The position numbers and the translations under genes are program-made. Source: Amycolatopsis balhimycina FH 1894 (GTDB lineage Bacteria > Actinomycetota > Actinomycetes > Mycobacteriales > Pseudonocardiaceae). Taken from it: a DNA stretch of 64,000 bases. The stretch lies in contig NZ_KB913037.1 of assembly GCF_000384295.1 (NCBI RefSeq), positions 7,193,533 through 7,257,532 on the forward strand. The letters are read 5' to 3'. Positions 53,401-63,263 of the stretch are shown here, in pieces (position 1 is the stretch's first letter; each line of letters starts with the position of its first letter). The notes under the pieces are model-generated. The model saw only the letters and a program-made list of their open reading frames with translations. It searched no databases and was not told where the DNA came from.

Positions 53401-53528
53401 GAAGATGACCGTAACGCGTGATGTCCGTCGTTGACGAGCGGCGCGCGCCGTGGTTAGTGTCGTTGTGCGAAACCGTCTTTCCGGTCTGTGAAATCGGCGG
53501 TGTCAATCTTCCCGACGAAGGGTTTCGG
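53401..53528. promoter_or_regulatory. Divergent promoter region, urate operon / allantoinase operon
   Basis: 128 bp between divergent starts. TTCCGGTCTGTGAAA at 53479-53493 weakly resembles the IclR-type site in the aceB promoter (10 of 15 positions). No confident -35/-10 pair is seen on either strand. Confidence 0.35.
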
Positions 53529-54857
53529 ATGGATCTTGTGGTGCGCGCCGCCCGGGCCGTGACGGCCGAGGGCGAGGTCCCGGCGACCGTCGGCGTCGAC
53601 GGCGGCCGGATCGTCGCGGTCGAACCCGGCGGCACCCGGCTGTCCGGGGACCGCGTCCTCGACCTCGGCGACGACGTCGTGCTGCTGCCCGGGCTCGTCG
53701 ACACGCACGTCCACGTCAACGATCCCGGCCGCGCCGAGTGGGAGGGCTTCGAGACGGCGACCCGCGCGGCCGCGGCCGGCGGGGTGACCACGATCGTGGA
53801 CATGCCGCTCAACAGCCTGCCGCCGACCGTCGACGTCGCGGCCCTGGAGGTCAAGCGCAAGGCGGCGGCCGGCCGGGTGCACGTCGACGTCGGCTTCTGG
53901 GGCGGCGCGATCCCGGGCAACGCCGCCGAGCTGCGCGGCCTGCACGAAGCCGGGGTGTTCGGCTTCAAGTGCTTCCTGCTGCACTCCGGCGTCGACGAGT
54001 TCCCGCCCCTCGACCCGGACGGGCTGGACGAAGCGTTGCGGGAGCTGAGTTCCTTCGACGCGCTGATGATCGTCCACGCCGAAGACGCGCACGAGATCGA
54101 CGACGCCCCCGAGCCGCACGGTGGTCGCTATGTCGACTTTCTTCGCTCCCGGCCGCGTCAGGCGGAGAACCTCGCGATCTCGCATGTGATCGACGCGGCC
54201 CGCCGGAACGACGCCCGCGCGCACATCCTGCACCTGTCCTCTTCGGACGCTCTGCCGCTGATCGCCGAGGCGCGCCGGGACGGCGTGGCCTTGACGGCGG
54301 AGACCTGCCCGCACTACCTCAGCTTCGTCGCCGAGGAGATCCGCGACGGCGCGACGCAGTTCAAGTGCTGCCCGCCGATCCGCGAGGCGGCCAACCGCGA
54401 GCAGCTGTGGCAGGGGCTCGCGGACGGCGTGATCGACACGATCGTCAGCGACCACTCGCCGTGCACGCCGGAGCTGAAACGGTTCGACAGTGGCGACTTC
54501 GGTGAGGCCTGGGGCGGGATTTCGAGCCTGCAGCTCGGTCTCCCGGCGATCTGGACGCAGGCGCGGCAGCGCGGGTTCGCGCTCACCGACGTCGTCCGCT
54601 GGATGGCCGAGCGCCCGGCCGCGCAGGCCGGGATGCGCCGCAAGGGCCACCTGGCGCCCGGCTACGACGCCGATTTCTGCGTCTTCGCGCCGGACGAGGC
54701 GTTCGTGGTCGACGTCGCGAAACTGAAGCACCGCAACCCGGTCAGCGCCTACGACCGGCGCCCGCTCGCCGGTGTCGTGCGCTCCACGTGGCTGCGGGGC
54801 GCCGAAATCACCGGCGACGAGCCCCGCGGCGCGTTGCTGATCCGGGGAGAATGCTGA
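53529..54857 (+). CDS. allB: Allantoinase
   Basis: Zn-dependent amidohydrolase (442 aa) opening allantoin to allantoate. Metal ligands follow the family: DTHVHVND, the carbamylated Lys in [28 protein letters not shown] and [12 protein letters not shown] at 53529 begins the domain; the frame extends to 53418 but without homology. GAAGGG lies upstream. One base separates the stop from the allantoicase start, so the two are one operon. Confidence 0.96.
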   Translation: MDLVVRAARAVTAEGEVPATVGVDGGRIVAVEPGGTRLSGDRVLDLGDDVVLLPGLVDTHVHVNDPGRAEWEGFETATRAAAAGGVTTIVDMPLNSLPPTVDVAALEVKRKAAAGRVHVDVGFWGGAIPGNAAELRGLHEAGVFGFKCFLLHSGVDEFPPLDPDGLDEALRELSSFDALMIVHAEDAHEIDDAPEPHGGRYVDFLRSRPRQAENLAISHVIDAARRNDARAHILHLSSSDALPLIAEARRDGVALTAETCPHYLSFVAEEIRDGATQFKCCPPIREAANREQLWQGLADGVIDTIVSDHSPCTPELKRFDSGDFGEAWGGISSLQLGLPAIWTQARQRGFALTDVVRWMAERPAAQAGMRRKGHLAPGYDADFCVFAPDEAFVVDVAKLKHRNPVSAYDRRPLAGVVRSTWLRGAEITGDEPRGALLIRGEC

Positions 54858-54858
54858 G

Positions 54859-55872
54859 ATGGAGGCCGCCGTGTCCGACCGTCCCGAATGGACAGAACTG
54901 CCCGACCTCGCGTCACGCCGCTTCGGCGGGACGGTAATGTGGGCGACCGACGAGCTGTTCGCCGAGAAGGAGAACCTCGTCAACCCCTGGACACCCGCGC
55001 ACCGCGCCGAGACGTTCGGGCCCAAGGGACAGGTCTACGACGGCTGGGAGACCCGCCGCCACCGCGAACCGGGCGACGACCAGGCGATCCTGCGGCTCGG
55101 GCTGGCCGGCACGGTCACCGGCGTCATCGTCGACACGGCGTTCTTCAAGGGGAACTACCCGCCGTTCGTCTCGGTCGAGGCGACGACGGTCGGGGGCTAC
55201 CCGAGCGCGGCGGAACTGTCCGAAGCGGACTGGGACGTCCTCGTCGACCACGCCCCGGCGGCCGGTCACACCGAGAACTTCCACACGGTCAACGGCTCGC
55301 GGCGGTACACGCACGTCCGGCTGACCCAGCACCCGGACGGCGGCGTCGCCCGCCTGCGCGTGCACGGCGCCCCGATCCCCGACCCGGACCTGCTCGACCT
55401 GGACGCGCTCGACCTGGCGGCGCTGCAGAACGGCGCGCTCGTCACCGGGTGCAGCAACCGGTTCTACTCCTCGCCGAACAACATCCTCTCGCCCGGCCTG
55501 GCCGCGCACCAGGCCGAAGGCTGGGAGACGGCCCGCCGCCGCGACGACGGCAACGACTGGGTGACGCTGCGCCTGGCCGGCGCGGGCATCGTCCGCTTCG
55601 TCGAGCTGGACACGAGCAACCTCAAGGGCAACGCGCCCGGCTGGGCGTCGGTCAGCGGCCGCGGCACCTACGGCGAGTGGGTCGACCTGCTGCCGAAGAC
55701 ACGCCTGCAGCCGGACACGCGTCACCGTTTCGCGCTGAAGGACGCCCCGGAGGTCACGGAGGCCCGCCTCGACATCTACCCGGACGGCGGGCTGGCGAGG
55801 CTGCGGCTGTTCGGCGGGCTGACCGAAGCGGGCCGCGCGAACCTCAAGGCCCGGTTCGCCAAGACGCGTTAG
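54859..55872 (+). CDS. alc: Allantoicase
   Basis: Hydrolase (337 aa) splitting allantoate to ureidoglycolate and urea. The two internal repeats are visible: DGWETRRHREPGDD with DTAFFKGNYPP (residues ~55-100) and EGWETARRRDDGND with DTSNLKGNAPG (~220-260). Use of allantoicase rather than allantoate amidohydrolase releases urea. No ureidoglycolate lyase gene is seen in the window. Its stop overlaps the convergent small membrane protein gene by three bases. Confidence 0.96.
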   Translation: MEAAVSDRPEWTELPDLASRRFGGTVMWATDELFAEKENLVNPWTPAHRAETFGPKGQVYDGWETRRHREPGDDQAILRLGLAGTVTGVIVDTAFFKGNYPPFVSVEATTVGGYPSAAELSEADWDVLVDHAPAAGHTENFHTVNGSRRYTHVRLTQHPDGGVARLRVHGAPIPDPDLLDLDALDLAALQNGALVTGCSNRFYSSPNNILSPGLAAHQAEGWETARRRDDGNDWVTLRLAGAGIVRFVELDTSNLKGNAPGWASVSGRGTYGEWVDLLPKTRLQPDTRHRFALKDAPEVTEARLDIYPDGGLARLRLFGGLTEAGRANLKARFAKTR

Positions 55873-56042
55873 CCGGCGTCGGGGCGGTTGAGGTAGGCCG
55901 ACGCCAGCGACAGGACGCACGCGCAGCCGACGATCGCGCTCACCCACCACGGCAGGCCGGCCACGATGCTCCAGACGAAGCCCGCCGCCGCCAGGACGGC
56001 GACGAGGATGTTCCGGAACTGCAGCGGGGTCGGTTTGGCCAT
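55869..56042 (-). CDS. Small two-span membrane protein
   Basis: 57 aa, unrecognised. Starting MAKPTPLQFRN, it has two hydrophobic stretches (ILVAVLAAAGFVWSIVAG and WWVSAIVGCACVLSLASAY) joined at LPWW, and a short polar tail. Similar two-helix proteins are common beside actinobacterial operons without known function. The stop (55869-55871) overlaps the end of allantoicase. Coding potential rests on membrane periodicity and a good ATG, so confidence is moderate. Confidence 0.65.
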   Translation of the reverse strand: MAKPTPLQFRNILVAVLAAAGFVWSIVAGLPWWVSAIVGCACVLSLASAYLNRPDAG

Positions 56043-56090
56043 GCCGCCAGCCTCTCACGGCCGCACGTCAGGCTTCCGCTCTCCCCTGGG

Positions 56091-56135
56091 GTCGTGAGTG
56101 GCAAGTCGGTTGTAAGCCGACTTACCACTCACGAC
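56091..56135. repeat. GTCGTGAGTGG hairpin downstream of the pseudoprotease gene
   Basis: Arms GTCGTGAGTGGCAAGTCGG and CCGACTTACCACTCACGAC pair over about 19 bp with one mismatch around a short loop. It ends 17 bp beyond the stop of the minus-strand pseudoprotease gene, so it probably terminates that transcript. Confidence 0.65.
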
Positions 56136-56152
56136 AGCCGTTAGCCGCAGGG

Positions 56153-57316
56153 TCAGTTGAGGATCCAGCGCTGGTTGGGCTGGTTCGTGGTCCAGCACTG
56201 CCACGCGTTGATCGCGGGGTGCGGCTGGCCGTTCGTGTAGTCCTGGTCGAGGCACTGCCCGCTGAGCTTGTTGACCAGCGTCACGGTGCCGTCGTCGTAG
56301 TGCGGCTGGACGATCCACTGCTGGTTGCCCGCGGGCGGGGTCCAGCACTGCCAGGCGTTGACAGGCGGGTGCGGCTGGCCGCCCGTGTAGTCCTGGTCCA
56401 GGCACTTGCCCGAGAGGGAATTCACGATCTGGACGGTGTCGCGGGCGGTCCAGGTGGCCGTCCACTTCTGGTTGTCCGAGGTCGGGGTCCAGCACTGCCA
56501 CGCGTTGACCGTGGGGTGTTCCTGGCCGTCGGTCCAGTCCTGGTCGAGGCACTGCCCGCTGGCCTTGCCGGCGATCGCCGCGGCGACCGGGGCGGTCACC
56601 TGGCTCACCCACGCGCCGAGATCGTCGACGCGGGTCTCCGTGGTGCCCTGACGCGTTTCCGTGGAGCCGAAGCAGCCGTGCTGCCACGACCGGGCGCTGA
56701 TCGCCGCCAGTTCGACCTGCGTCCCGTTCTCCCGCAGCGCCGGGCCGCCGGCGTCGCCCATGCAGGTGGTGGCGTCTCCGGTGACCGCGGTGACGGCCAG
56801 TGCCGCGCCGTTGACGCCGCTCACGCTGAACAACGCCGTGCTCAGCCGGTCCGGCACCCACTTGTCGGCGGTGCGGCCGTAGCCGCCGACGCGCAGGACG
56901 TCTCCGGTGGCCGGGGCCCGGGTGGCCAGCGGAACGGGATCGATGTCGACGATCGGCAGGGCCAGCTTGGCCAGCACCGCGTCGCGGTCGGTGGCGGGTA
57001 CCAGGGTGGTGATCTTGACGGTGTGCCCGGCGGTGCCGGTCAGGTCGGCGCGGCCGACGGTCGCCGTGTACGGCGTCGCGGGCGGGCCGGCGGGCAGTGG
57101 CGCCGGGCCGAAGCAGGCGGCCGCGGTGAGGACCCACTGCGGGGCGACCAGCGCGCCGGTGCAGCCGTGGGCTCCGCTGATCTGGGCGGTGAAGGCGTAG
57201 GTGCCGTCGGCGACGGGGCTGCCGCCGGTGAGGGCGTGGGCAGCGGGGGCGGTCAGCAAACCGGTGGCCGTCAGCGCGGCCAGGACCGCTCCCGCCTTCC
57301 GGAGTGAGCGTGGCAT
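56153..57316 (-). CDS. Secreted trypsin-fold pseudoprotease with ricin-type lectin repeats
   Basis: Exported protein (387 aa). A signal peptide (residues 1-28) precedes an S1/trypsin-like domain (about 30-235) and three ricin B-type repeats of about 48 aa, each with CLDQD(Y/W)T and NAWQCWT. The protease fold is clear, yet two of three catalytic residues are gone: the usual TAAHC is TAAAC (Ala67) and GDSGGP is GDAGGP (Ala189); Asp112 remains. It should not cleave peptides and is more likely a carbohydrate-binding or decoy protein. GGGAG precedes the ATG. Confidence 0.9.
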   Translation of the reverse strand: MPRSLRKAGAVLAALTATGLLTAPAAHALTGGSPVADGTYAFTAQISGAHGCTGALVAPQWVLTAAACFGPAPLPAGPPATPYTATVGRADLTGTAGHTVKITTLVPATDRDAVLAKLALPIVDIDPVPLATRAPATGDVLRVGGYGRTADKWVPDRLSTALFSVSGVNGAALAVTAVTGDATTCMGDAGGPALRENGTQVELAAISARSWQHGCFGSTETRQGTTETRVDDLGAWVSQVTAPVAAAIAGKASGQCLDQDWTDGQEHPTVNAWQCWTPTSDNQKWTATWTARDTVQIVNSLSGKCLDQDYTGGQPHPPVNAWQCWTPPAGNQQWIVQPHYDDGTVTLVNKLSGQCLDQDYTNGQPHPAINAWQCWTTNQPNQRWILN

Positions 57317-57565
57317 CGAATCTCCCTCAGTGACGTGTCTTCGGACGAACTGGGGGTTTCCGATGCCCGGGCACACCGCCGCACGCGAAAACGCGCAGCG
57401 ATCGACTGCCCCTTTTCCCTCCCCTGCTTACTCCATTCGACCCAATCCGTGCTCCCGGCGACGAAATCGCCGTGGTTCCCTTTGCGGACTACGGGCCGGA
57501 CTCCCCCATCGGGTGATCCATCGAGTCCGAAGGACCGGTGTTACCGCATTGATTAGTGATGTGGA
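57317..57565. other. Intergenic region upstream of the pseudoprotease gene
   Basis: 249 bp without a credible gene. Less GC-rich than its surroundings, it should hold the pseudoprotease promoter. A small stem (GGCGA / TCGCC) is the only structure seen. Confidence 0.5.
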
Positions 57566-59008
<1,443 letters not shown>

Positions 59009-59084
59009 TCACCCGTTCGTGCAGGTCCCGGCATCGGCGGCCCATCGTCCGGCACCCCGGAACCCGCCGCAAGCGATATATGTC

Positions 59085-59561
59085 CTAAGGCGCCGACTGC
59101 CGCCGGGAGCTGATCACGCCGGTGTTGAACCCGGCCAGGTGCAGCCCGCCGGCGAAGCGCGCGTGCTCGATCTTCACGCACCGGTTCATCACGACGTCCA
59201 GCCCGGCGTCGGCCGCCCGGCGAGCCACCGGCTCGTGCCACAGGCCGAGCTGCAGCCACAGCGTCCGCGCGCCGGCGTCGATCACCTCTTCGGCCACCTG
59301 AGGCAGGTCGTCGCGCTTACGGAACACGCTGACCAGGTCCGGTTCGCCCGGGACGTCCTTGAGGGAGGCGTACACCGGCTTGCCGAAGAGTGTGTCCAGG
59401 CGCGGGTTGACGAAGTTGATTTCGTAGCGCGTCGAGGAAAGCAGGTACGTCGCGACGAAGTAGCTGGGCCGCGCTGGGTTGGCGGAGGCGCCGACCAGCG
59501 TCACCGACTTCGTCCGGTTCAGGATCGCGCGCCGCTCGACCGCGCCGACGTCGTGCGTCAT
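59085..59561 (-). CDS. CoA-binding protein
   Basis: 158 aa Rossmann-fold protein of the CoA_binding family. SVTLVGASANPARPSYFVATYL is the nucleotide loop, and LWLQLGLWHEPVARRAADAG and VMNRCVKIEHAR are family stretches. Such genes regularly follow metY in actinobacteria; the biochemical role is not established. The ATG overlaps the metY stop (ATGA), so it is translationally coupled to that gene. Confidence 0.9.
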   Translation of the reverse strand: MTHDVGAVERRAILNRTKSVTLVGASANPARPSYFVATYLLSSTRYEINFVNPRLDTLFGKPVYASLKDVPGEPDLVSVFRKRDDLPQVAEEVIDAGARTLWLQLGLWHEPVARRAADAGLDVVMNRCVKIEHARFAGGLHLAGFNTGVISSRRQSAP

Positions 59562-60844
59562 CCGGCGACCGCCTTGCCCAGCGCCTGGTCGACGTCCCAG
59601 AGGATGTCGTCGACGTCCTCCAGCCCGATCGACAGCCGGATCAGGTCCGGGCCGGCGCCCGCGGCGGCGAGCTGTTCCGCGGACAGCTGCGCGTGCGTCG
59701 TCGACGCCGGGTGGATCACGAGCGTCCGCGCGTCCCCGACGTTCGCCAGGTGCGACAGCAGTTCGACCGATTCGACGAACTTCCCGCCCGCGGCCCGGCC
59801 GCCGTCGATGCCGAAGGAGAAGACCGCGCCGGGCCCGGCGGGCAGGTACTTCTTCGCGAGGTCGTAGTGCGGGTGCGACGGCAGCCCGGCGTAGGACACC
59901 CAGGTCACACGCGGGTCCGCTTCGAGGTACTCGGCGACCGCGCGGGCTCCTGCGACGTGGGCGTCCATCCGCTGGGGGAGTGTCTCGACCCCTTGCAGCA
60001 GCAGGAAAGCCGAGTGCGGCGAAAGGGCAGCGCCGATGTCCCGCAGCTGCTCGGCGCGCAGCCGGGTGCAGAACGCGTACTCGCCGAAGTTCTCCCAGTA
60101 CCTGAGGCCGCCGTAGCTGTCGACGGTCTCGGTCATCCGCGGGAACTTCCCGTTGCCCCAGTCGAACTTCCCGGACTCGACGATGATCCCGCCGAGCGTC
60201 GTCCCGTGGCCGCCGAGGAACTTCGTCGCCGAGTGCAGCACGATGTCGGCGCCGTGCTCGATCGGCCGGCACAGGTACGGTGTCGCCAGCGTCGCGTCGA
60301 CCACCAGCGGGATGTCGTGGGCGTGCGCGAGATCCGCCAGTGCCGCGAGGTCGGCGATGGCGCCGCCGGGGTTGCCGATCACTTCGGTGTAGAGCAGCCG
60401 CGTCCGTCCGGTGATCGCCGCGGCGTAGCCGTCGATGCCGCCGCTGACGAACGTCGTCTCGACGCCGAACCGCCGGAGCGTGCCGGTCAGCTGGGTGACC
60501 GTGCCGCCGTAGAGGCCGCTCGCGGACACGATGTGGTCGCCCGCCTCGGTGAGCGCGCTGAAGGTGAGGAACTCCGCGGCCTGCCCGCTCGCGGTGGCGA
60601 CGCCGCCGATGGCGCCTTCGAGGCTGGCGATCCGCTCCTCGAACGCGGCGACGGTCGGGTTCCCGATGCGGCTGTAGACGTTGCCGTACTTCTGCAGCGC
60701 GAACAGGCTGGCCGCGTCGGCCGCGTCCTCGAAGACGAAGCTCGTGGTCTGGTAGATCGGCACGGCCCGCGCGCCGGTCGCCGGATCGGGGGTGCCGCCC
60801 GCGTGCAGGGCGCGGGTGCGGAAGCCCCAGCTGCGTTCGCTCAT
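59558..60844 (-). CDS. metY: O-acetylhomoserine sulfhydrylase / aminocarboxypropyltransferase
   Basis: PLP enzyme (428 aa) making homocysteine (or methionine analogues) from O-acetylhomoserine and sulfide. Cys/Met-metabolism motifs: YSRIGNPTVAAFEERIASLEG, ATASGQAAEF, DATLATPYLCRPIEHGADIV and the PLP Lys in HSATKFLGGHGT. It is about 40 residues longer than MetB/MetC, which supports MetY. Start ATG at 60844. Divergent from the VOC gene. Confidence 0.94.
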   Translation of the reverse strand: MSERSWGFRTRALHAGGTPDPATGARAVPIYQTTSFVFEDAADAASLFALQKYGNVYSRIGNPTVAAFEERIASLEGAIGGVATASGQAAEFLTFSALTEAGDHIVSASGLYGGTVTQLTGTLRRFGVETTFVSGGIDGYAAAITGRTRLLYTEVIGNPGGAIADLAALADLAHAHDIPLVVDATLATPYLCRPIEHGADIVLHSATKFLGGHGTTLGGIIVESGKFDWGNGKFPRMTETVDSYGGLRYWENFGEYAFCTRLRAEQLRDIGAALSPHSAFLLLQGVETLPQRMDAHVAGARAVAEYLEADPRVTWVSYAGLPSHPHYDLAKKYLPAGPGAVFSFGIDGGRAAGGKFVESVELLSHLANVGDARTLVIHPASTTHAQLSAEQLAAAGAGPDLIRLSIGLEDVDDILWDVDQALGKAVAG

Positions 60845-60919
60845 CGGAGGCCACGGTAACCGCATCGTCCCCCGGATGACACGCCTCCCAGGGCGTGGGC
60901 GGGGGTTACGCTCCAGCCC

Positions 60920-61357
60920 GTGACAGTGCGCTGGAGCGTGACGATCGACTGCGCGGAACCTCGCGTGCTGGCCAGGTTCTGGGCGGTGGCCCTCGGCTAC
61001 ATCGAGCGGCCGCCTCCGGCGGGGTTCGCGAGCTGGGAAGCGTGGTTCGCCGACCACGACGTGCCCGAGGCGGAGTGGGGCGACGGCGCGTACCTCTCCG
61101 ATCCGGAGGGCGCCCTGCCGAGCCTCAGCTTCCTCAAGGTGCCCGAGTCGAAGATCGCGAAGAACCGTCTCCACCTGGACGTCCAGGCCGGCGGCGGCCG
61201 GGACGTGCCGTGGGAGACGCGCTGGGAGCGGGTCGTCGAGGCGGTCGCGCGGCTCACCGCGGCGGGCGCGGCGGTGCTGGACCGGCACGAGCTCGACGGC
61301 CGTCCCGACCACTTCGTGATGGCCGATCCGGAGGGCAACGAGTTCTGCGTGCTCTGA
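60920..61357 (+). CDS. VOC family protein
   Basis: 145 aa glyoxalase/bleomycin-resistance-type fold. It opens TVRWSVTIDCAEPRVLARFW and ends MADPEGNEFCVL, the usual glyoxalase-like VOC ends, with two beta-alpha-beta-beta-beta modules. The last Glu is a probable metal ligand. Substrate unknown. GTG start. It is convergent with the SDR gene, 4 bp apart. Confidence 0.88.
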   Translation: MTVRWSVTIDCAEPRVLARFWAVALGYIERPPPAGFASWEAWFADHDVPEAEWGDGAYLSDPEGALPSLSFLKVPESKIAKNRLHLDVQAGGGRDVPWETRWERVVEAVARLTAAGAAVLDRHELDGRPDHFVMADPEGNEFCVL

Positions 61358-61361
61358 CGGC

Positions 61362-62204
61362 TCAGGCCGCCGGGGCGCCACTGTGCCAGGGCAGCACGCG
61401 GCCGAACCGGACCAGCTCGCCGTAGGTCGCCGGGTCGAGGCCGGCGAACACCAGGTCCAGCACCGCCCGCGCCGCCTCATCGGGGGTCTGTGCCTGGCTG
61501 AAGTCGCTGAACCAGGGGCGTGACGCGCGGGTGTCGACCAGGCCCGGGCAGACCGCGGCGACCAGGGTCCCGGCGGCGACGTCGGCCTCGCGGCGTCCGG
61601 CCGCCACCGCGCGCACCGCCGCGACCTGCGCGACCTTGGACGGCGCGTTGATCCACTCCGGCCAGCCCCGCTCCCGCGCGGTTCCGTCGTGGATCGCCGA
61701 ACGCCAGTCTTCGACCGCCTTCTCGACGTCGTCGAGGGGGACGCCGTCGAACCGCGGTCGCAGCGCCTCGGGCAGGTGGCCGAGGGCGCCGAGCGAGCTG
61801 GCGACGACGATCAGCCTGCCGCCCGCCCGCAGGACCGGCCCGAACGACCGGAGCACGGCGTGGGTGCCGCCGTTCGCGACGTCGAGGAAGACGTCGGCCT
61901 GCTCAGCCTGCGGGCGGCCCGGGTCGAGCGGGCCGATGGCGTTGGAGAGCACGATGTCCACGGCGCCGAGTTCCCCGGCGAGGCGAGCGACGGCGGCCGG
62001 GTCGGAGACGTCGAGGACGCGGCCTTCGACCCGGCTGCGCGTCGCGGGGTCGGCGGTGACGCGGGCGGCGGCGGCCGTGACCCGCCCGGTGTCGCGGCCG
62101 GTGAGCAGGACGAGGTCTTCGGGAGCCAGCCGGGCGGCCAGACCGCGGACGAGAGCGAAGCCGAGGCCCTGGTTGGCCCCGGTCACCAAAGCGATGCGTG
62201 TCAT
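61362..62204 (-). CDS. Carbonyl-reductase-like SDR with atypical active site
   Basis: 280 aa Rossmann protein with the NADPH motif VTGANQGLGFALV and the NNAG-equivalent LSNAIGP. Catalytic Ser lies in VVASSLGALG. The expected YxxxK is NAPSK (in WINAPSKVAQ), so the catalytic Tyr appears to be Asn while the Lys is kept. It may be a poor reductase or bind ligand without turnover. Divergent from a LysR gene, its probable regulator. ATG at 62204. Confidence 0.88.
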   Translation of the reverse strand: MTRIALVTGANQGLGFALVRGLAARLAPEDLVLLTGRDTGRVTAAAARVTADPATRSRVEGRVLDVSDPAAVARLAGELGAVDIVLSNAIGPLDPGRPQAEQADVFLDVANGGTHAVLRSFGPVLRAGGRLIVVASSLGALGHLPEALRPRFDGVPLDDVEKAVEDWRSAIHDGTARERGWPEWINAPSKVAQVAAVRAVAAGRREADVAAGTLVAAVCPGLVDTRASRPWFSDFSQAQTPDEAARAVLDLVFAGLDPATYGELVRFGRVLPWHSGAPAA

Positions 62205-62275
62205 ACCCGCACGCTAAAGTCCGGCGTGGGCATGCGAAAAGCGAGAATCCGGCAAGCCTGGTATGCGTAGTCGTC

Positions 62276-63184
62276 ATGGACTTCGGTGACGTCTCCCTGG
62301 TCGCCCTGCGCGTGTTCCGCGAGGTCGCCGAACGCGGCACCCTCACCGCGGCCGCGGCGGCACTGGGTTACACGCAGTCCGCGGTGTCGCGGCAGATGGC
62401 GTCGCTCGAGCGAGCGGCGGGGACGCCGGTGCTGGAGCGGCGGCCCGACGGCGTGCGCCTCACCGCCGCCGGGAACGTCGTGCTGCGGCGGGCGATCGCG
62501 GTGCTCGACGAGATCGACGCCGCGGGCCGTGAACTGGCGGGGCTGCCCGCCGAAGCCGGGACGGTGCGGCTGGGCTGGTACCCCAGCGCGGGCGCGGTGC
62601 TCGTGCCGCGCGCGGTCGCCGAGCTGCGGCGCACGCACCCCGCCGTCACCGTCGTCACCCGGGAGGGCACCACGCCGGTCCTCGTCCGGGCGCTGCGCGC
62701 GGGCACGGTCGATCTGGCCGTGCTCGGTTCGGCCCCGCCGTTCCGGCCGCCGGACGCCGAGACGCCGGCGCTGCGGGTGGAGACGCTCGCCGAACGCAGC
62801 CTCTGCCTCGCGGTGCCCGCCGGTCACCCGCTGGCCGGTGCCGGCGAGGCCGACGTGGCGGACCTGCGTGGGCAGCGCTGGATCGCCGGGCCGTCGGCGG
62901 AGGAGGCCACCCTGATGGGCGTGTGGCCCGGGCTCGACGAGCGGCCCGAGATCGCCCACACCGCCCGCGACTGGCTGGCCAAGCTGCGCCTGGTCGCCGC
63001 CGGGTGCGGGCTGACCACGTTGCCCGCGTCGCTGGCCGAGGCGGTTCCGCCGGGAGTGCGGGTGGTGGCGGTGCGCGGCGGGCCGTCGGAACGGCGGCGC
63101 GTGGTGCTCGCGCGGCTGCCGGGACCGGTGCCCGAACCCGTGGCGCTGCTGTCCGCCGCCCTGCGCCGGGCGGCGGATGACTGA
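62276..63184 (+). CDS. LysR family transcriptional regulator
   Basis: 302 aa regulator with the N-terminal winged HTH (TLTAAAAALGYTQSAVSRQMASLE, about residues 22-45) and a periplasmic-binding-like effector domain. The ATG at 62276 starts the domain; the frame is open to 62198 but would overlap the divergent gene. LysR proteins usually control the divergent neighbour, here the SDR. GCATGCG and GTATGCG recur in the 71-bp gap, a possible half-site pair. Effector unknown. Confidence 0.93.
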   Translation: MDFGDVSLVALRVFREVAERGTLTAAAAALGYTQSAVSRQMASLERAAGTPVLERRPDGVRLTAAGNVVLRRAIAVLDEIDAAGRELAGLPAEAGTVRLGWYPSAGAVLVPRAVAELRRTHPAVTVVTREGTTPVLVRALRAGTVDLAVLGSAPPFRPPDAETPALRVETLAERSLCLAVPAGHPLAGAGEADVADLRGQRWIAGPSAEEATLMGVWPGLDERPEIAHTARDWLAKLRLVAAGCGLTTLPASLAEAVPPGVRVVAVRGGPSERRRVVLARLPGPVPEPVALLSAALRRAADD

Positions 63185-63263
63185 GATCACTTCCGTTCCG
63201 GTCACATCCGCGGCCGCCGCGGGGTCTACTGCTACGACTGGCGGGCGGAAGGAACGGGACACA

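Noticed and set aside
53418..53528. N-terminal extension of allantoinase
   Set aside because: No family homology before [11 protein letters not shown], and it would cover the divergent promoter region.
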